DNA from: Begonia masoniana
Taxonomy: Eukaryota > Streptophyta > Magnoliopsida > Cucurbitales > Begoniaceae
Assembly: GCA_022432975.1 (NCBI GenBank)
Contig: CM039511.1
Coordinates: 19,804,557 to 19,868,556, forward strand
Reading direction: 5' to 3'
DNA: 64,000 nucleotides
Made by a program: the position numbers and the translations under genes. The notes beneath the pieces were generated by a model, which saw nothing but the letters and a program-made list of their open reading frames with translations, was not told the origin of the DNA and did not search any database. How positions within the stretch are numbered: position 1 is the first letter of the stretch; every line of letters starts with the position of its first letter. Below, in pieces: positions 11,353 to 25,251 of the stretch.

Positions 11353-13504
11353 TGTAACACTCGGTTCTATCGAACCAGCTCTCTTTTATTATAAATGGTA
11401 TACACTTTATTAGACAATAATTAAGTAGGGTTATTGAGTGACTAAACAAGGGTATAAGAGTAAATTGGAAATTTCAAAAGTGGATAACCTATTTAAGGGA
11501 AGGGGGTTTAGCGATTTATGCACTGTAGCCGCCACTGTTTCATCATTTATTCCTTTTCGATATCCAGCTCAAGCTCAGCGGAGCCCTCAGCGATTCTTCC
11601 ACCAGATCCTTCTTCTATCTAGGTAAGTTTTTCTCATTTATTATATTTTAGCAGTAAGATAGCCGAGGGAATACAATGTGAGGATTTTGAGGATGCTGTA
11701 GGTGAGTATTAGTTTTGGTTTAGTGCAGTATCGGGAATGCATTATGACCTGAGTTCTCAAATTAGTTTCCTTAGGTTTCTGGTTGGCTAGGGTGAAGTTT
11801 AGTGAAGGTTTAAATAATGTTCGGTTTATGGATTTAGGTTTGAGCAAGTTCCCGAGGGAGATTTCAACCAAACTTTCCAGGAGACCAGGTAAGTGAAGTA
11901 TGCTTGTGCCTTCGGGCCTACATCACAAAACATTAGGATTTTGTTTACTTGAATGTGTCAGTATGTCATGCATCATATTTTAAAAGTATACGAAAATGAA
12001 TTTGAATGCATGTTGGCATGGTAAGGAATGAACATAATGAAACAGCTATGTGAATCAGATTTACTGTTAAGGGAAGTAATCCGCCCCTTAATGAGACTGT
12101 GGATACTTAGACTTTGGGAAACTTGATTCGCTTTCCATCAAACAGGAGGATCAGAAACAGCTATGTGAATCAGATTTACTGTTAAGGGAAGTAATCCGCC
12201 CCTTAATGAGTCAGTGGATATTTATACTTTGGGAGAAGTGATCAAACTCCCAATTTCACAGGGGGATCAGATCAGAACGATGCATATGCAACTGAGATGA
12301 GAAAGTAGAAACTGTATATTTAGGAATTTATGTTTCAGCATTACATTACATTATTGCTTTACTTATTTAGCATTAGACTAATAGATGAGTTTTGTGATGT
12401 AGGTGAAGAAGTATCAGCAGGTGTGTTTACTGAGTTGGCTGAGGACTAGACTTGTTGGAGGAGTGCAACTTTGCAACAATCTGGCAGTTGATGGGGCGGT
12501 TTAACTGATGTCAGTTGGTGTGAAGGTTTAGTTGACAACATTTCAATTTAAGTATGTTGAGCGTTCATGACAGTAGTGGTTTCAACATTTTGAATTCGTT
12601 TTTTTTGAGAATTTTTTAGAATGGTATTCTGTTGAGTTTTAATGTTGGTACTTACTGGATTTTGAGTAGTGCATTAGTTTGAATTATTTCTGAATGGTTT
12701 CAGCGAAGTAAGCAAATTTCTTTCTGTAGTAGAATTGTGTTTGTATAACAAGGAGTAGATGAAATGTCGCTCTGTTCTCTATCGGTAGATGTTGTCTATC
12801 GGCAGATGCTGAGTTGTTGTTCTGTGGTCTATCGGAAGATGTCTTCTGTAAAGCCATCAGAAGATGTCTTCTGTAAAGCCATCGGATGATGTCTTTGGTG
12901 AAGTCATCGGATGATGTTTTCAGAGGGAGCCATCGAAAGATATAAATAAAAATTTGTTGTTTAGCGATCGGCAGAGGTTGGATGAAAGGAATCATCCAGC
13001 TGACGTCACCGGTGGATGTAAAATAAAGTCAATCGGATGAAGGAATCATCCGGCTGACGTCATCGGAAGACTGTAGTAGAAGTCTTATCGCTTAGTGACC
13101 GGTGGATGTCGTGCATTAGACTTACCAGAAGATAAAGTGGAAGTTTTGTCGTTTTGTCACCGGAAGGAGCCTCCTATTATCTGTTTCAGCCTCTTCCGTT
13201 GACTTTGTTCAGTGGCATATGCGTTTGACTTTTGCAACTTTTAAAGTATTTCGCGAATTAAACCTTTATTTCTTTTGACCGATTACTCCTTAACTTCTCA
13301 ACCGATTATTTAAGCATTGTTCTATAGTTTTGTTCAACTCTATTTTCCTTAAATGATTTCCGCTGTAAATCTTAAATAGTTTTGAAGTTTTAGAAAATGT
13401 CAAATTTTAACTTTCGAGTGAAGTTTTAAATTTGGTCTGAAATTTTTTTAGTTATGTTCGGGTTATGAGTAACAAACCGAGTTCAGAAAACTCGGGGCGT
13501 TACA
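11353..13504 (+). mobile_element. Solo LTR, family B (nested in C copy 1)
   Basis: Starts TGTAACACTCGG and ends GGGGCGTTACA. A perfect target duplication GATTC lies at 11348-11352 and 13505-13509. At 2152 bp it matches element B's LTRs without their expansions. It carries GCCTTCGGGC near 11910, two TGACGTCA palindromes (13001-13008, 13055-13062) and several CCGGTGGATG motifs. Confidence 0.92.
13001..13062 (+). promoter_or_regulatory. Two TGACGTCA palindromes in B solo LTR
   Basis: TGACGTCA at 13001-13008 and 13055-13062, each preceded by an ATCCNGC context and followed by a CCGG or TCGG context. This 8-bp palindrome is the core site of plant bZIP factors (C-box/TGA type). The same motif recurs in all B and G LTRs. 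Confidence 0.55.
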
Positions 13505-14646
13505 GATTCTTCTTCGACTTAGGTGAGTTTTACTTCGATCTCTCGCTGGTTTAGTGATTATAGGTAATAGAGAAGGTTGTAGATGCGTATTTTGTGAATG
13601 TTGGGAGTAGGAGTTGAGTTCGGTTTTGTAGTGAATTGGGTATGTACGAAGAACAGAGCCTCCAAACTAGTTTTCCTTAAATTTTTAGATAGTTTAGAAT
13701 GAAGTTAAGTAATGTTGTGCTTATGTTTTAGGTGAGCCAACTCTTGAAGTAGCTTACAACCAGGAATCTCTCAAGAAAACCAGGTAAGTGGAGTATGTGT
13801 GTGTCTTCAGCTCTACATGAAAAAACAGTAGGTTTATGCATGCTTGAATGTTTCCAGTATGTCATGCATCATGTTTTATTGAATGAGTATGAAAATGAAT
13901 TTACATGTAATGGCATGGTAAGACATGAATAGGTTGTAACAGATAAACTATTAAGGGAACTAATCCGCCCCTTAATCGAGTAGAGGATGTAGACTTTGGG
14001 AAAAATTGATCCACTTCCCATCGAAGAAGGGATCAGATCAGCTATTAAGGGAACTAATCCACCCCTTAATCGAGTAGAGGATGTAGACCTTGGAAAATTA
14101 ATCCACCTCCCATTGTACAGAGGGATCAACATAAAACGAATACAACTGAGTTGTGAAAGTAGAAACTGCATGATTAAGTTTTATGTTTCAGTACTTCATT
14201 TCATTTTACTCTACTTATTTAGCATTAGGCTAATAGATAAGTTTTGTGATGTAGGTGCTGAGGTTACAACAGGTGATTTCTCTGAGTTTACAAAGGGATA
14301 GGTGAAGTTGATGGAGTACATCTATGCCGCGGTTTGGTGCTCTGATGAGGCTGTTTGACTAATGTCTGTATGTGAAGTCTAAATGGATTGATGTTTGTCA
14401 AAATGTGCTGAGAATTTTAATGATTGTGATAGTTTTTAGTATTTTTGATACATTTTGAGATTTCTCGGATAATGATACATTGTTAGTTCTAACTGTAATT
14501 CTTACTGGTTTTCAAGCATTTCACTGGGTCAAGTTGTTTTGAATGATTTCAATAAAATTTACAAGTTCTTCTAGCAATCAGAGTTGTCCTTTGTTTAGAG
14601 TGTAATGGTTGATATGCTGTTTTGTTGTCTATCGTAGATGTTTGTA

Positions 14647-16195
14647 TCGGTAGATGTTGTCTATCGGTAGATGTTGTCTATCGGTAGATGTTGTCTATCG
14701 GTAGATGTTGTCTATCGGTAGATGTTGTCTATCGGTAGATGTTGTCTATCGGTAGATGTTGTCTATCGGTAGATGTTGTCTATCGGTAGATGTTGTCTAT
14801 CGGTAGATGTTGTCTATCGGTAGATGTTGTCTATCGGTAGATGTTGTCTATCGGTAGATGTTGTCTATCGGTAGATGTTGTCTATCGGTAGATGTTGTCT
14901 ATCGGTAGATGTTGTCTATCGGTAGATGTTGTCTATCGGTAGATGTTGTCTATCGGTAGATGTTGTCTATCGGTAGATGTTGTCTATCGGTAGATGTTGT
15001 CTATCGGTAGATGTTGTCTATCGGTAGATGTTGTCTATCGGTAGATGTTGTCTATCGGTAGATGTTGTCTATCGGTAGATGTTGTCTATCGGTAGATGTT
15101 GTCTATCGGTAGATGTTGTCTATCGGTAGATGTTGTCTATCGGTAGATGTTGTCTATCGGTAGATGTTGTCTATCGGTAGATGTTGTCTATCGGTAGATG
15201 TTGTCTATCGGTAGATGTTGTCTATCGGTAGATGTTGTCTATCGGTAGATGTTGTCTATCGGTAGATGTTGTCTATCGGTAGATGTTGTCTATCGGTGGA
15301 TGTTGAGTGTTACTGTCTATCGGTAGATGTTGTCTATCGGTAGATGTTGTCTATCGGTAGATGTTGTCTATCGGTGGATGTTGAGTGTTACTGTCTATCG
15401 GTAGATGTTGTCTATCGGTAGATGTTGTCTATCGGTAGATGTTGTCTATCGGTAGATGTTGTCTATCGGTAGATGTTGTCTATCGGTAGATGTTGTCTAT
15501 CGGTAGATGTTGTCTATCGGTAGATGTTGTCTATCGGTAGATGTTGTCTATCGGTAGATGTTGTCTATCGGTGGATGTTGAGTGTTACTGTCTATCGGTA
15601 GATGTTGTCTATCGGTAGATGTTGTCTATCGGTAGATGTTGTCTATCGGTAGATGTTGTCTATCGGTAGATGTTGTCTATCGGTAGATGTTGTCTATCGG
15701 TAGATGTTGTCTATCGGTAGATGTTGTCTATCGGTAGATGTTGTCTATCGGTAGATGTTGTCTATCGGTAGATGTTGTCTATCGGTAGATGTTGTCTATC
15801 GGTAGATGTTGTCTATCGGTAGATGTTGTCTATCGGTAGATGTTGTCTATCGGTAGATGTTGTCTATCGGTAGATGTTGTCTATCGGTAGATGTTGTCTA
15901 TCGGTAGATGTTGTCTATCGGTAGATGTTGTCTATCGGTAGATGTTGTCTATCGGTAGATGTTGTCTATCGGTGGAGGTTGAGTGTTACTGTCTATCGGT
16001 AGATGTTGTCTATCGGTAGATGTTGTCTATCGGTAGATGTTGTCTATCGGTGGATGTTGAGTGTTACTGTCTATCGGTAGATGTTGTCTATCGGTAGATG
16101 TTGTCTATCGGAGGAGGTTGAGTGTTACTGTTTACCGGTAGATATTGTTTATCGGTAGATGTTGTCTATCGGTGGAGGTTGAGTGTTACTGTTGA
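14647..16195. repeat. 17-bp satellite inside C copy 1
   Basis: The unit GTCTATCGGTAGATGTT is repeated roughly 85-90 times, mostly perfectly. A 27-bp variant GTCTATCGGTGGATGTTGAG + TGTTACT is interspersed. The same two parts form the 44-bp higher-order unit in C copy 2 (31408-32300). The array is part of the LTR, not a separate locus. Confidence 0.95.
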
Positions 16196-17075
16196 GCGGT
16201 GGATGTCGGTAGCAGAAGACATATTCTGTCTCTACTTCTACCGCCGAGACTATTCTGTCTCTCTTTCTACCGCTGGGACTATTCAGCGGTAGATGTATTC
16301 TGTTTTTTATTTTTTTTGTTTTCTTTCAACCAATTGTCTCTAATATTTTAATTAGTATATAAATGTTATTTTATACAAATGATTTTTCGCTGCAAGTTTT
16401 GACGTTTTTTTATAAGGTCAAATTTGATCGTTGAGTGAAGTTTTAAAAAAAATTTCTCTAAAAGTCATAGCTCGGTTCAGTATTATGAGTAGCGAACCGG
16501 GTTTATTAAATTCGGGGCGTTACAATATGGCACAATACCACGCATCCGCACTTGATCTCAAGGTAATGCACAAAGGGATTTTCAACTATTGAATCCTACA
16601 TCATAATTTTATCATTTACTGCATATACTCAATAAACATGTTAGTATATTCAAATACTCATTTTTAAGGGTATTTCTAAAGTGAATATATATTTATATAC
16701 TTTCAAATATAACCTATTCAGATATATATTCAATCAATAAACTTAATACATCTCAATAACTTAGAATAAGATATTCAAATAGTTATATTCATCATCAAAA
16801 CAATTATCTTTAATTCCAATTAAGACAACAATCTCTCCATTTTTTAGGATGACAACACTTATTCCAAGTTATGCATTCAACTCCTCCTTAGTTCATGCAT
16901 TAGAGATGAATTAGCATACTCCCCTAGTTATACGCTTAGGGATTAGATTACACCTCCCCCCCCATACAATTCATACAATTTAACATGCAAATCATACGAT
17001 TCTTTTCCCCCAAATATAATTCTCTCTCATTTTATCATCATAAAAAAGATTAGCCAGTTTTAGAGTAAAAATATG

Positions 17076-18730
17076 ACAATGATATAATGATGGAGATCCA
17101 ATAAACAATTATGATGAATTAATTTCAATTTGTGGGAGAACCATGGAGGTTCCACAAACGCTCAGAACTTATCAAATCTTTCTTGTGGCGTTCCTTTGAA
17201 CTAATCACGAATTTTCTTGTGTTGTTCAAATCAGGCTTGTCACTCCCCTTCTCAAATATGTCTAGAGTGTCGTGTCTATAACTTTTTTCTACCTTTGATT
17301 CTTATCTCTTTATGGTTAATAAGTCCAAATTTTCTATCTTCCACCATTATAAAGGGTCAATCTTCGCTAATCGTTTTTGTTTTAGAAACTTTTTAGAATG
17401 ATCGTTTTTACATTCTTTGGATCTTACTATTCTTAGGGAGGTTCAAATCATTTAATATCATAGCGCAACTCTAAATCAGATTTCATATATCCCTTGTTCT
17501 TACAAAAGAATACAAAAAAAAAAAAGAAAAAATTTGAAAAAAGGAGGACTACACATAGTTGAATTGCTTTTAACCGTAAATCTTGTCAGCTCACCAGTAA
17601 AGGCATCACCAGTCGACTACAAATCTAGATTTGAGGACAAATTCTTATGAGGGGTGTGGGAATGATGGAGATCCAAGAAACAAAGCCAAAATAATTTCAA
17701 GAGATCCATTAACGAATCAAGAAGGAGTAATATGGGCAACAACTATAGAGTAGAAAAATTGTTTATATTTTTTATATTTTAGTATTCTCTTTATTTAGAT
17801 GATCATTAATGTCATTTTAGATGGTCATTAGTGTCAATATGGGCCCAAACTTTTTATTTATTTTACATTGTTATTAAATTAGGTCCATTGTAGCATTAAA
17901 AAAAAGGAAGGAAAAAAGCATCAAGAAAAAAAAGTGGAAGAAAAAAAAATGTGAAGAAAAAAAATGTGAAAAAAAGGAGGAAAAAAAAAGAAAAAAATAC
18001 ATAGTGGAGTTACTTTTAACCTTAATCTTGTTGACTTGTCAGGAGAGGAATTGTCAGTCGACAACAAATTCAGAATTGAGGACATATCCTTTTGAGGAGT
18101 GTGTGAACGATGGAGATCCAAGAAACAAAGCCAAAATAATTTCAGAAAAAAAAGTGGAAGAAAAAAAAATGTGAAGAAAAAAAATGTGAAAAAAAGGAGG
18201 AAAAAAAAAGAAAAAATACATAGTGGAGTTACTTTTAACCTTAATCTTGTTGACTTGTCAGGAGAGGAATTGTCAGTCGACAACAAATTCAGAATTGAGG
18301 ACATATCCTTTTGAGGAGTGTGTGAACGATGGAGATCCAAGAAGCAATTATGATTAATTAACTTCAATTTGTGGGAGAACCATAGAGGTCCACAAACTCT
18401 CAAACTTATCAAGTTTTTTCTTGTGCATTCATTTTTACTTATCATGAATTTTCTTGTGGAGTTCCAATCAAACTTATCACTTTTCTTCCCATCCATGTCT
18501 AGAGTGTGACATTTACAAATTTCTTATACCTTTGGTTGTTATCTTTTTTATAAATAATGTTTAAGATTTTCTATCTTCTACCAATATTATATTTTTAGGT
18601 TTCATCTTTTCATAGATAAAGGGTCAAGATCTGTTAATCATTTTTGTTTTAAAAATTGATTTAAAATTATCTTCATTTGATCTCATTGCTCTTGGTGAGT
18701 TTCATATCATAGAATATATCATAACATAAT
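17076..18730 (+). mobile_element. Possible small non-autonomous LTR element (TRIM-like)
   Basis: Two direct repeats of about 400 bp (about 17076-17475 and 18319-18730) share GATGGAGATCC, TGTGGGAGAACCAT, CTAGAGTGT and the downstream TTTTCTATCTTC region. A PBS-like TATCATAGCGC follows the left copy near 17458. A PPT-like TTTTGAGGAG precedes the right copy. The roughly 840-bp interior is a tandem repeat without coding capacity. Boundaries and target duplication are not resolved. Confidence 0.4.
17928..18358. repeat. ~216-bp tandem duplication (x2)
   Basis: An A/G-rich block with GTGGAAG and GGAGG motifs, followed by a block containing GTTGACTTGTCAGGAGAGG and GATGGAGATCC, is present twice with almost no change. 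The minus-strand frame spanning it only reflects the repeat. Confidence 0.85.
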
Positions 18731-20447
18731 AAATTAAAGTTAATAGATAACCGAACCTACTCCCCCTTAATATATGTCAATAACATGATTTTAGACAATA
18801 TGGAATTTTCCTTTTTTAGTATTCTTTTTCTCCCTTTAATATCTCTCTCTCTTTTAACATATTTGTAGCAATCGGTAATTGTCTAACTTGATATTCTTAA
18901 TAGCTACATTTTTGTGACTTTTATTTTATGAAACTAACTAAATTTGATTGGTTGGTTAGTCAAGGGCAAATGCGTAATTTGCAAAGATTAGTGTATAAAA
19001 GCGGTTAGCTAAGGGTTTTAGCCGCCACTATTTCATTTCTTCATTTGGTATTCAGCTTGCTCAACAAACTTTCTCTCAGCGATTTTCCTGCCTGATTCTT
19101 CATCAGCTTAGGTGAGCCAACTCTTGAAGTAGCATACAACCAGGAATCTCTCAGGAAAACCAGGTAAGTGGAGTATGTGTGTGCCTTCGGGTCTACATCA
19201 CAAAACAGTAGGTTTATGCTTACTTGAATGTTTCCAGTATGTCATGCATCATGTTTTATTGAATGAGTACGAAAATAAATTTACATGTAATGGCTTGGTA
19301 AGGCATGAGTAGTTTGAATCAGCTATTAAGGGAACTAATCCGCCCCTTAATCTAGTAGAGGATGTTATGACTTTGGGAAAGACTGATCCACTTCCCAACG
19401 GAAAAAAGGATCAGATTAGCTATTAAGGGAACTAATCTGCCCCTTAATCTAGTAGAGGATGTTATGACTTTGGGAAAGACTGATCCACTTCCCAACGGAA
19501 AGTAAGATCAGATCAGAGAAACGAATACAAAAGCAACTGATATGTGAAAGTAGAAACTGTATGATTAGGATTTATGAATTCAGTATTTCATTCATATTTG
19601 CTCTACTTATTTAGCATTAGGCTAATAGATGAGTTTTGTGATGTAGGTGCTGAGGTTACAACAGGTGAATTCTCTGAGTGTATTGAAGAATAGGTGAAGT
19701 TGATGGAGTACATCTATATCACAGTTTGGTGCTCTGATGAAGCAGTTTAACTATTGTCAGTATGTGAAGTCTTAATGGTCAAGTGATTTGTTGAAGTGTG
19801 CTGAGGATTTTGATGATAGCAGTAGTTTAAGGTTTATAATGTTTTGAGGTTTTTCCTGATTATGAAACATGATTTGGTTTAGTTATAGTTTGCTATCTTG
19901 GATTTTCTTGGAAAGTTTAGTGAACAATCGTTCAGTTTAACTAAGCTGTGAATTTTAATGATTGTGATAGTTTTTAGTATTTCTGATACAATTTTGAGAT
20001 TTCTCGGATAATGATACGTCGTTGGTTTTAATTGTGATTCTTACAAGATTTCAAGAGTTTCATAGGGTCAGGTTGTTTTGAATGATTTCAGTAAATTACA
20101 AGTTCTTCTAGTAGTCGGAGTTGTTCTTTCTTTAGAGTGTTTTTGTCTATCGGTAGATGTTGTCTATCAGTGGATGTTGAATATTTTTGTCTATCGGTAG
20201 ATATTGTCTATCAGTGGATGTTGAGTGTTTTTGTCTATCGGTAGATGTTGTCTATCGGTGGATGTTGAATGTTTTTGTCTATCGGTAGATGTTGTCTATC
20301 GGTGGATGTTGAGTGATTTTGTGTAACACCCGGTTCCATCGAACTAGCTCTTTTATTATTAATGGTATACACCTGATTAATCAATAATTTAAGTAGGGTT
20401 AGACAAGGGCACTAGAGTAAATTTACAATTTTCAAAAGTGGATAACG

Positions 20448-20455
20448 TATTTAAG
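20448..20455 (+). promoter_or_regulatory. TATA-like box of B LTR
   Basis: TATTTAAG is followed about 30 bp later by GTAGCCGCCACC. The same pair occurs at 36796 (G), 55311 (G 3' LTR) and, as TATAAAA, at 18994 (C). The near-constant distance from the LTR start supports a promoter; the start site itself is inferred. Confidence 0.55.
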
Positions 20456-21543
20456 GAAAGAGGGTTGGGTTTAATACACTGTAGCCGCCACCAATTTCAT
20501 ACTTTTCCTCTTCGGGTTTTCAGCTCAAGCAGCCGAGCTCTCTAGGCCATTTTCCTCGCCTAATTCTCCTTCAACTTAGGTAAGTTTTCCTCATTTCTCT
20601 TAAGATATAGTGGTTAGTTACCTGAGGGAGTACAATGTGAGGATTTTGAAGGTGCTGAGATTGAGCGTAGGTTCGGGTTCTTAGAGATAAATGGGATTAC
20701 ACGGGTAGCAGAGTTTCAAATCGGTTTCCTCAATCTTATTATTGATTTTTGGTAAGGTCTAGTGAGAGTTGGATTAATATATTGCCATAAACTTAGGTAA
20801 GCGAGCTTTCGGAGTAGTTGAAACCGAGCATCATCAGGAGAGCCAGGTAAGTAAAGTTTTCTTGTGCCTTCGGGCCTACATCACAAAACGTTAGGGTTTG
20901 TTTGCTAGAATGTGTTGGTATGTCATGCATCATGTTTTAAAAATAAACGAAAATGAATTTGAATGCATGTCAGCATGGTGAGGATTGAATATATTGAAAC
21001 AGTTATGTGAATCAGTTTTACTGTTAAGGGAACTAATCCGCCCTTTAATGAGACAGTGGATATTTATACTTTGGGAGAATTGATCCAACTTCCAATTTCA
21101 CAGGGGGATCTGAACATGTGAATCAGATTTACTGTTAAGGGAACTAATCCACCCCTTAATGAGACAGTGGATATTTATACTTTGGGAGGGTTGATCCGAC
21201 TCCCAACTTCACAGAGGGATCTGAACAGAAACGAAGCATGAACAACTGAGTTGAGAAAGTAGAAATTGCATGTTTAGGAATTTATATTTCAGTGTTTCAT
21301 TTCATTACTGCTTTACTTACTTAGCATTAGACTAATAGATGAGTTTTGTGATGTAGGTGAAGAAGTGATAGCAGGTGTGTCTACTGAGTCTGCTGAGGAA
21401 TAGATTGGTTTTGGAGTGCATCTTTGCAGCAATCTGGCAGCTGATGGGGTGGTTTAACTGATGTCAGTTGGTGTGAAGGTTCAGTTGACAGGGTTTCAAT
21501 TTTAGTGTGTTGCGTTTTTATGACAGTAGTGGTTTTCAATATT

Positions 21544-22424
<881 letters not shown>

Positions 22425-22821
22425 ATATGTTCTTTTGAGCTTCTGATAATAGTATTGGTTAGGGTTAAATGCGATTTTACTGAAATCTCGAGTAATGTAA
22501 GGGTTTTGAACTGTCTAATGGTTTTAGTGAAGTAAACTCGTCCTTCTTGCAGTTAGAGATGTTTTTGTATGGGTTTGAGTAGTTAATATATTGTTCTACT
22601 TCTGTGAATTTTCTGGAGTTACTTAGGGTCAGGGGGTTTTTTGATGTCTTGAGTGAGTTTGCAAGTTCAACCATCAGCGAATGGGTTCGCCGGTGGATGT
22701 GGGGTTTGTTCGCTGATAGATATTGGCGGACCGAATCATCTAGCTGACGTCACAGGATGATGTCGAGTATTCTACCACCGGTGGATGTGTGTGGAAAACC
22801 GTCGGATGATGTAGAGAGTCT

Positions 22822-23172
<351 letters not shown>

Positions 23173-23689
23173 CTGAAGAGTATGAAGTGTTTTGTCGTTT
23201 AGTGACCGGTGGATGTCATGTGATAATCCACCGGAAGATGTAAGGAGTGTTTTGTCGTCTAGTCACCGGTGGATGCAGTATATCGTCGATCATCCGGCTG
23301 ACGTCACCGGAAGGTGTAGAGAATATTTTGTTGTTTTGTCACTGGATGATGTCTTCTATTTTCTGCTTCAGCCCTTTTTTTTTGTTGACTTTGTTCAGCG
23401 GGCGACACGTTTTACTTTTTGAGACTTATGGAGTATTTTGCAATTAAACCTTTATTCTTTTGCTGATTATTCCTTAACACTTCAACTGATTAATCAAGCA
23501 TCGTACAATAGCTTTGTTTAACTTTTTTTTAAAAACGATTTCCGCTGTGAGTTCTTAAATGTTTGAAGTTTTAGAAAACATCAAATTTTGACTTTCGAGT
23601 AGACCTTTAGGTTTGGTTCAAGGTTTTTTCCGAGTTTCGTGCAAGATTGTGTAACAAACCGGGTTCAGAAAACTCAGGTCGTTACAGTA

Positions 23690-23700
23690 TGGTATCAGAG
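23690..23700 (+). promoter_or_regulatory. Primer-binding site, element B
   Basis: TGGTATCAGAG three bases after the LTR end, complementary to initiator tRNA-Met. It is followed by a possible 60-nt intron (23770-23829: GTAAGT ... TGTACAG) and then the gag start. Confidence 0.9.
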
Positions 23701-23841
23701 ACATTCAGTTAAACCACTCAAAAGATTACTCATCAGTGCCAATCGTTGCATGGAAGTACTTCAACAACTGTAAGTGTTTATGTTAACCTTAGTTAATAGA
23801 TATTTAAGAGTGTAATTAACCCTGTACAGGAATTTAGTACA

Positions 23842-24900
23842 ATGGCCAGACGTCCAGGAAGACCTAGAATGCCAAGAGAAATGCCAAGTGTGAGGGGTGA
23901 AGAGGAGCCTAGTGTGATTAGGCAGCTGACAGATTTAGTGCGTCAGCAAACTGATTTAGTGCACCAACAGTCTGACCAACTAGGAGTACTGTTGAACCGA
24001 GAGGTGCAAGGAAGTGCCAACTCGGGTTCTAGCAATGAATATTCTGGAGATAGATTCCGGAGACTAAGACCACCCACGTTCGATGGACAGTCATCTGATC
24101 CAGTAATTTCTGATGGATGGCTTAGGAAGATTGAAAGTATGTTTAGGTGTGCCAACATTGGAGAAGGAGACAAGGTCACATTGGCAACCTATCATTTAGC
24201 TGGTGAAGCTCAACTCTGGTGGGAAACAATAGAGACCACCACTGATGTTTTGGCAATGTCCTGGTCACAATTCAAGGACATTTTCTATGAGAAGTATTTC
24301 AGCAGCACAGTCCAGACTGCGAAGAAATTGGAGTTTCTGAACTTGAAGCAGATAGGGTCTGTGGCCGAATACAGTAGACAATTTGAGTCCTTGTCCAGGT
24401 TTACTGGGCATTTTGCTCACAAGGAAGAGGATAAAGTGTTTAAATTTGTGCATGGACTGAAGCCAGAAATCTACCGTGGAGTTAAATTCTGTGGCATTAA
24501 AGGTTTAACATTCAGTGAAGTTGTGTCTACTGCTCTGGAAGTGAAAGAAACTGAAGGGAAGTGTGCTAGACCAAGGGAGGTCACACAAAGGTTTAACCAG
24601 CCACACCAGCATAGGGGAACGAAGAGGCCAAGTGAAGGCCAAAATAGCCAAGGAGCGGGTGGGAAGATGCAAAATGTCAGGAAATTTCCCCAGTGTCCTA
24701 AGTGTTTGAAGAACCACCCGGGGGAGTGCAGACTGGGCTTTGGGAAGTGTTTCAACTGTTAGGAAGTTGGATACACATACAAAGAGTGCTCGAAGCCTAG
24801 AGTCACCAGATGCTACAACTGTAACAAGGTCGGTCACATTAGTAGAGACTGTCCAGTTCCTAAGAGCGGCCCTGCTACGATTAAACCAAGAATTTTCTCC
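23842..24900 (+). pseudogene. gag, element B (premature stop in zinc knuckle)
   Basis: Gag forms the particle that packages element RNA. The start ATG at 23842 is the first after the PBS and leader and gives MARRPGRPRMPREMP, a basic N-terminus, then a Gln-rich coil (QLTDLVRQQTDLV). A retrotransposon gag core follows, with DGWLRKIESMF, AGEAQLWWETI and WSQFKDIFYEKYF (residues ~90-150), then a basic linker. The first zinc knuckle is broken by TAG at 24760-24762 and has Tyr where His is expected. The second knuckle after the stop, CYNCNKVGHISRDC, is intact. Element G shows the opposite state. The same frame would read on into protease. Confidence 0.9.
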
Positions 24901-25251
24901 ATGATGGAGTCGGGAGATGAAGAACAGCCTGCTGTGGTGTCAGGTACTATATTGATCAACTCTGTGCCTGCTTTTACCTTAATAGATTCTGGCGCAACAC
25001 ATTCATTTATAGCATCTGTTTTTGCTGTTAAGTTAGATGTACAGTTTACCCCTTCCATGCATGAGTTTAACGTTGCATTGCCTTCTGGTGGACGCATGCA
25101 CTCTAACCAAGTGATGCTTGACAGCGAGGTGTTAGTAGGGAATGTAAGTCTACCTGCTGATCTTATAATTATGGATATAATAGGATTTGATGTAATCCTA
25201 GGAATGGACTGGTTGTTTAAACATCATGCCACGATAGATTGTATGACTTGA
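24901..25251 (+). pseudogene. Aspartic protease domain, element B
   Basis: The retroviral-type protease that would process the polyprotein. The active-site segment FTLIDSGATHSFI is seen near 24976, and FDVILGMDWLFKH near the end. It lies downstream of gag in one continuous polyprotein frame. A TGA at about 25249 replaces the Gly codon that G keeps, cutting protease from reverse transcriptase. Confidence 0.88.

Larger units (their letters stand above)
11104..16524 (+). mobile_element. Solo LTR, family C copy 1 (split by a B solo LTR)
   Basis: Starts TGTAGCAACTGG and ends CGGGGCGTTACA. The flanks are GTATG (11099-11103) and ATATG (16525-16529), a 5-bp target duplication with one change. There is no PBS or interior, so it is a solo LTR left by recombination. 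Removing the nested B LTR leaves about 3.26 kb. It contains a TATA-like site near 11250, conserved leader blocks, and a long 17-bp satellite (14647-16195). Confidence 0.85.
16525..18863. other. AT-rich region with repeated element remnants
   Basis: No gene. The left part (16525-17075) is plain AT-rich sequence. The rest holds a direct-repeat structure described separately. The stretch near 17640-17660 ends in GAGGACAAATTC then GAGGGGTGTGGG, which looks like an interior end plus LTR start of another plant LTR element. Confidence 0.4.

Noticed and set aside
14647..16195. CRISPR-like array
   Set aside because: Head-to-tail repeats without unique spacers, inside a plant LTR; no cas genes and not a prokaryotic context.
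24471..24837. Antisense frames over gag and pol (also 26724-27243, 52059-52370, 54384-54652)
   Set aside because: Shadows of the plus-strand coding sequence; no motifs of their own.
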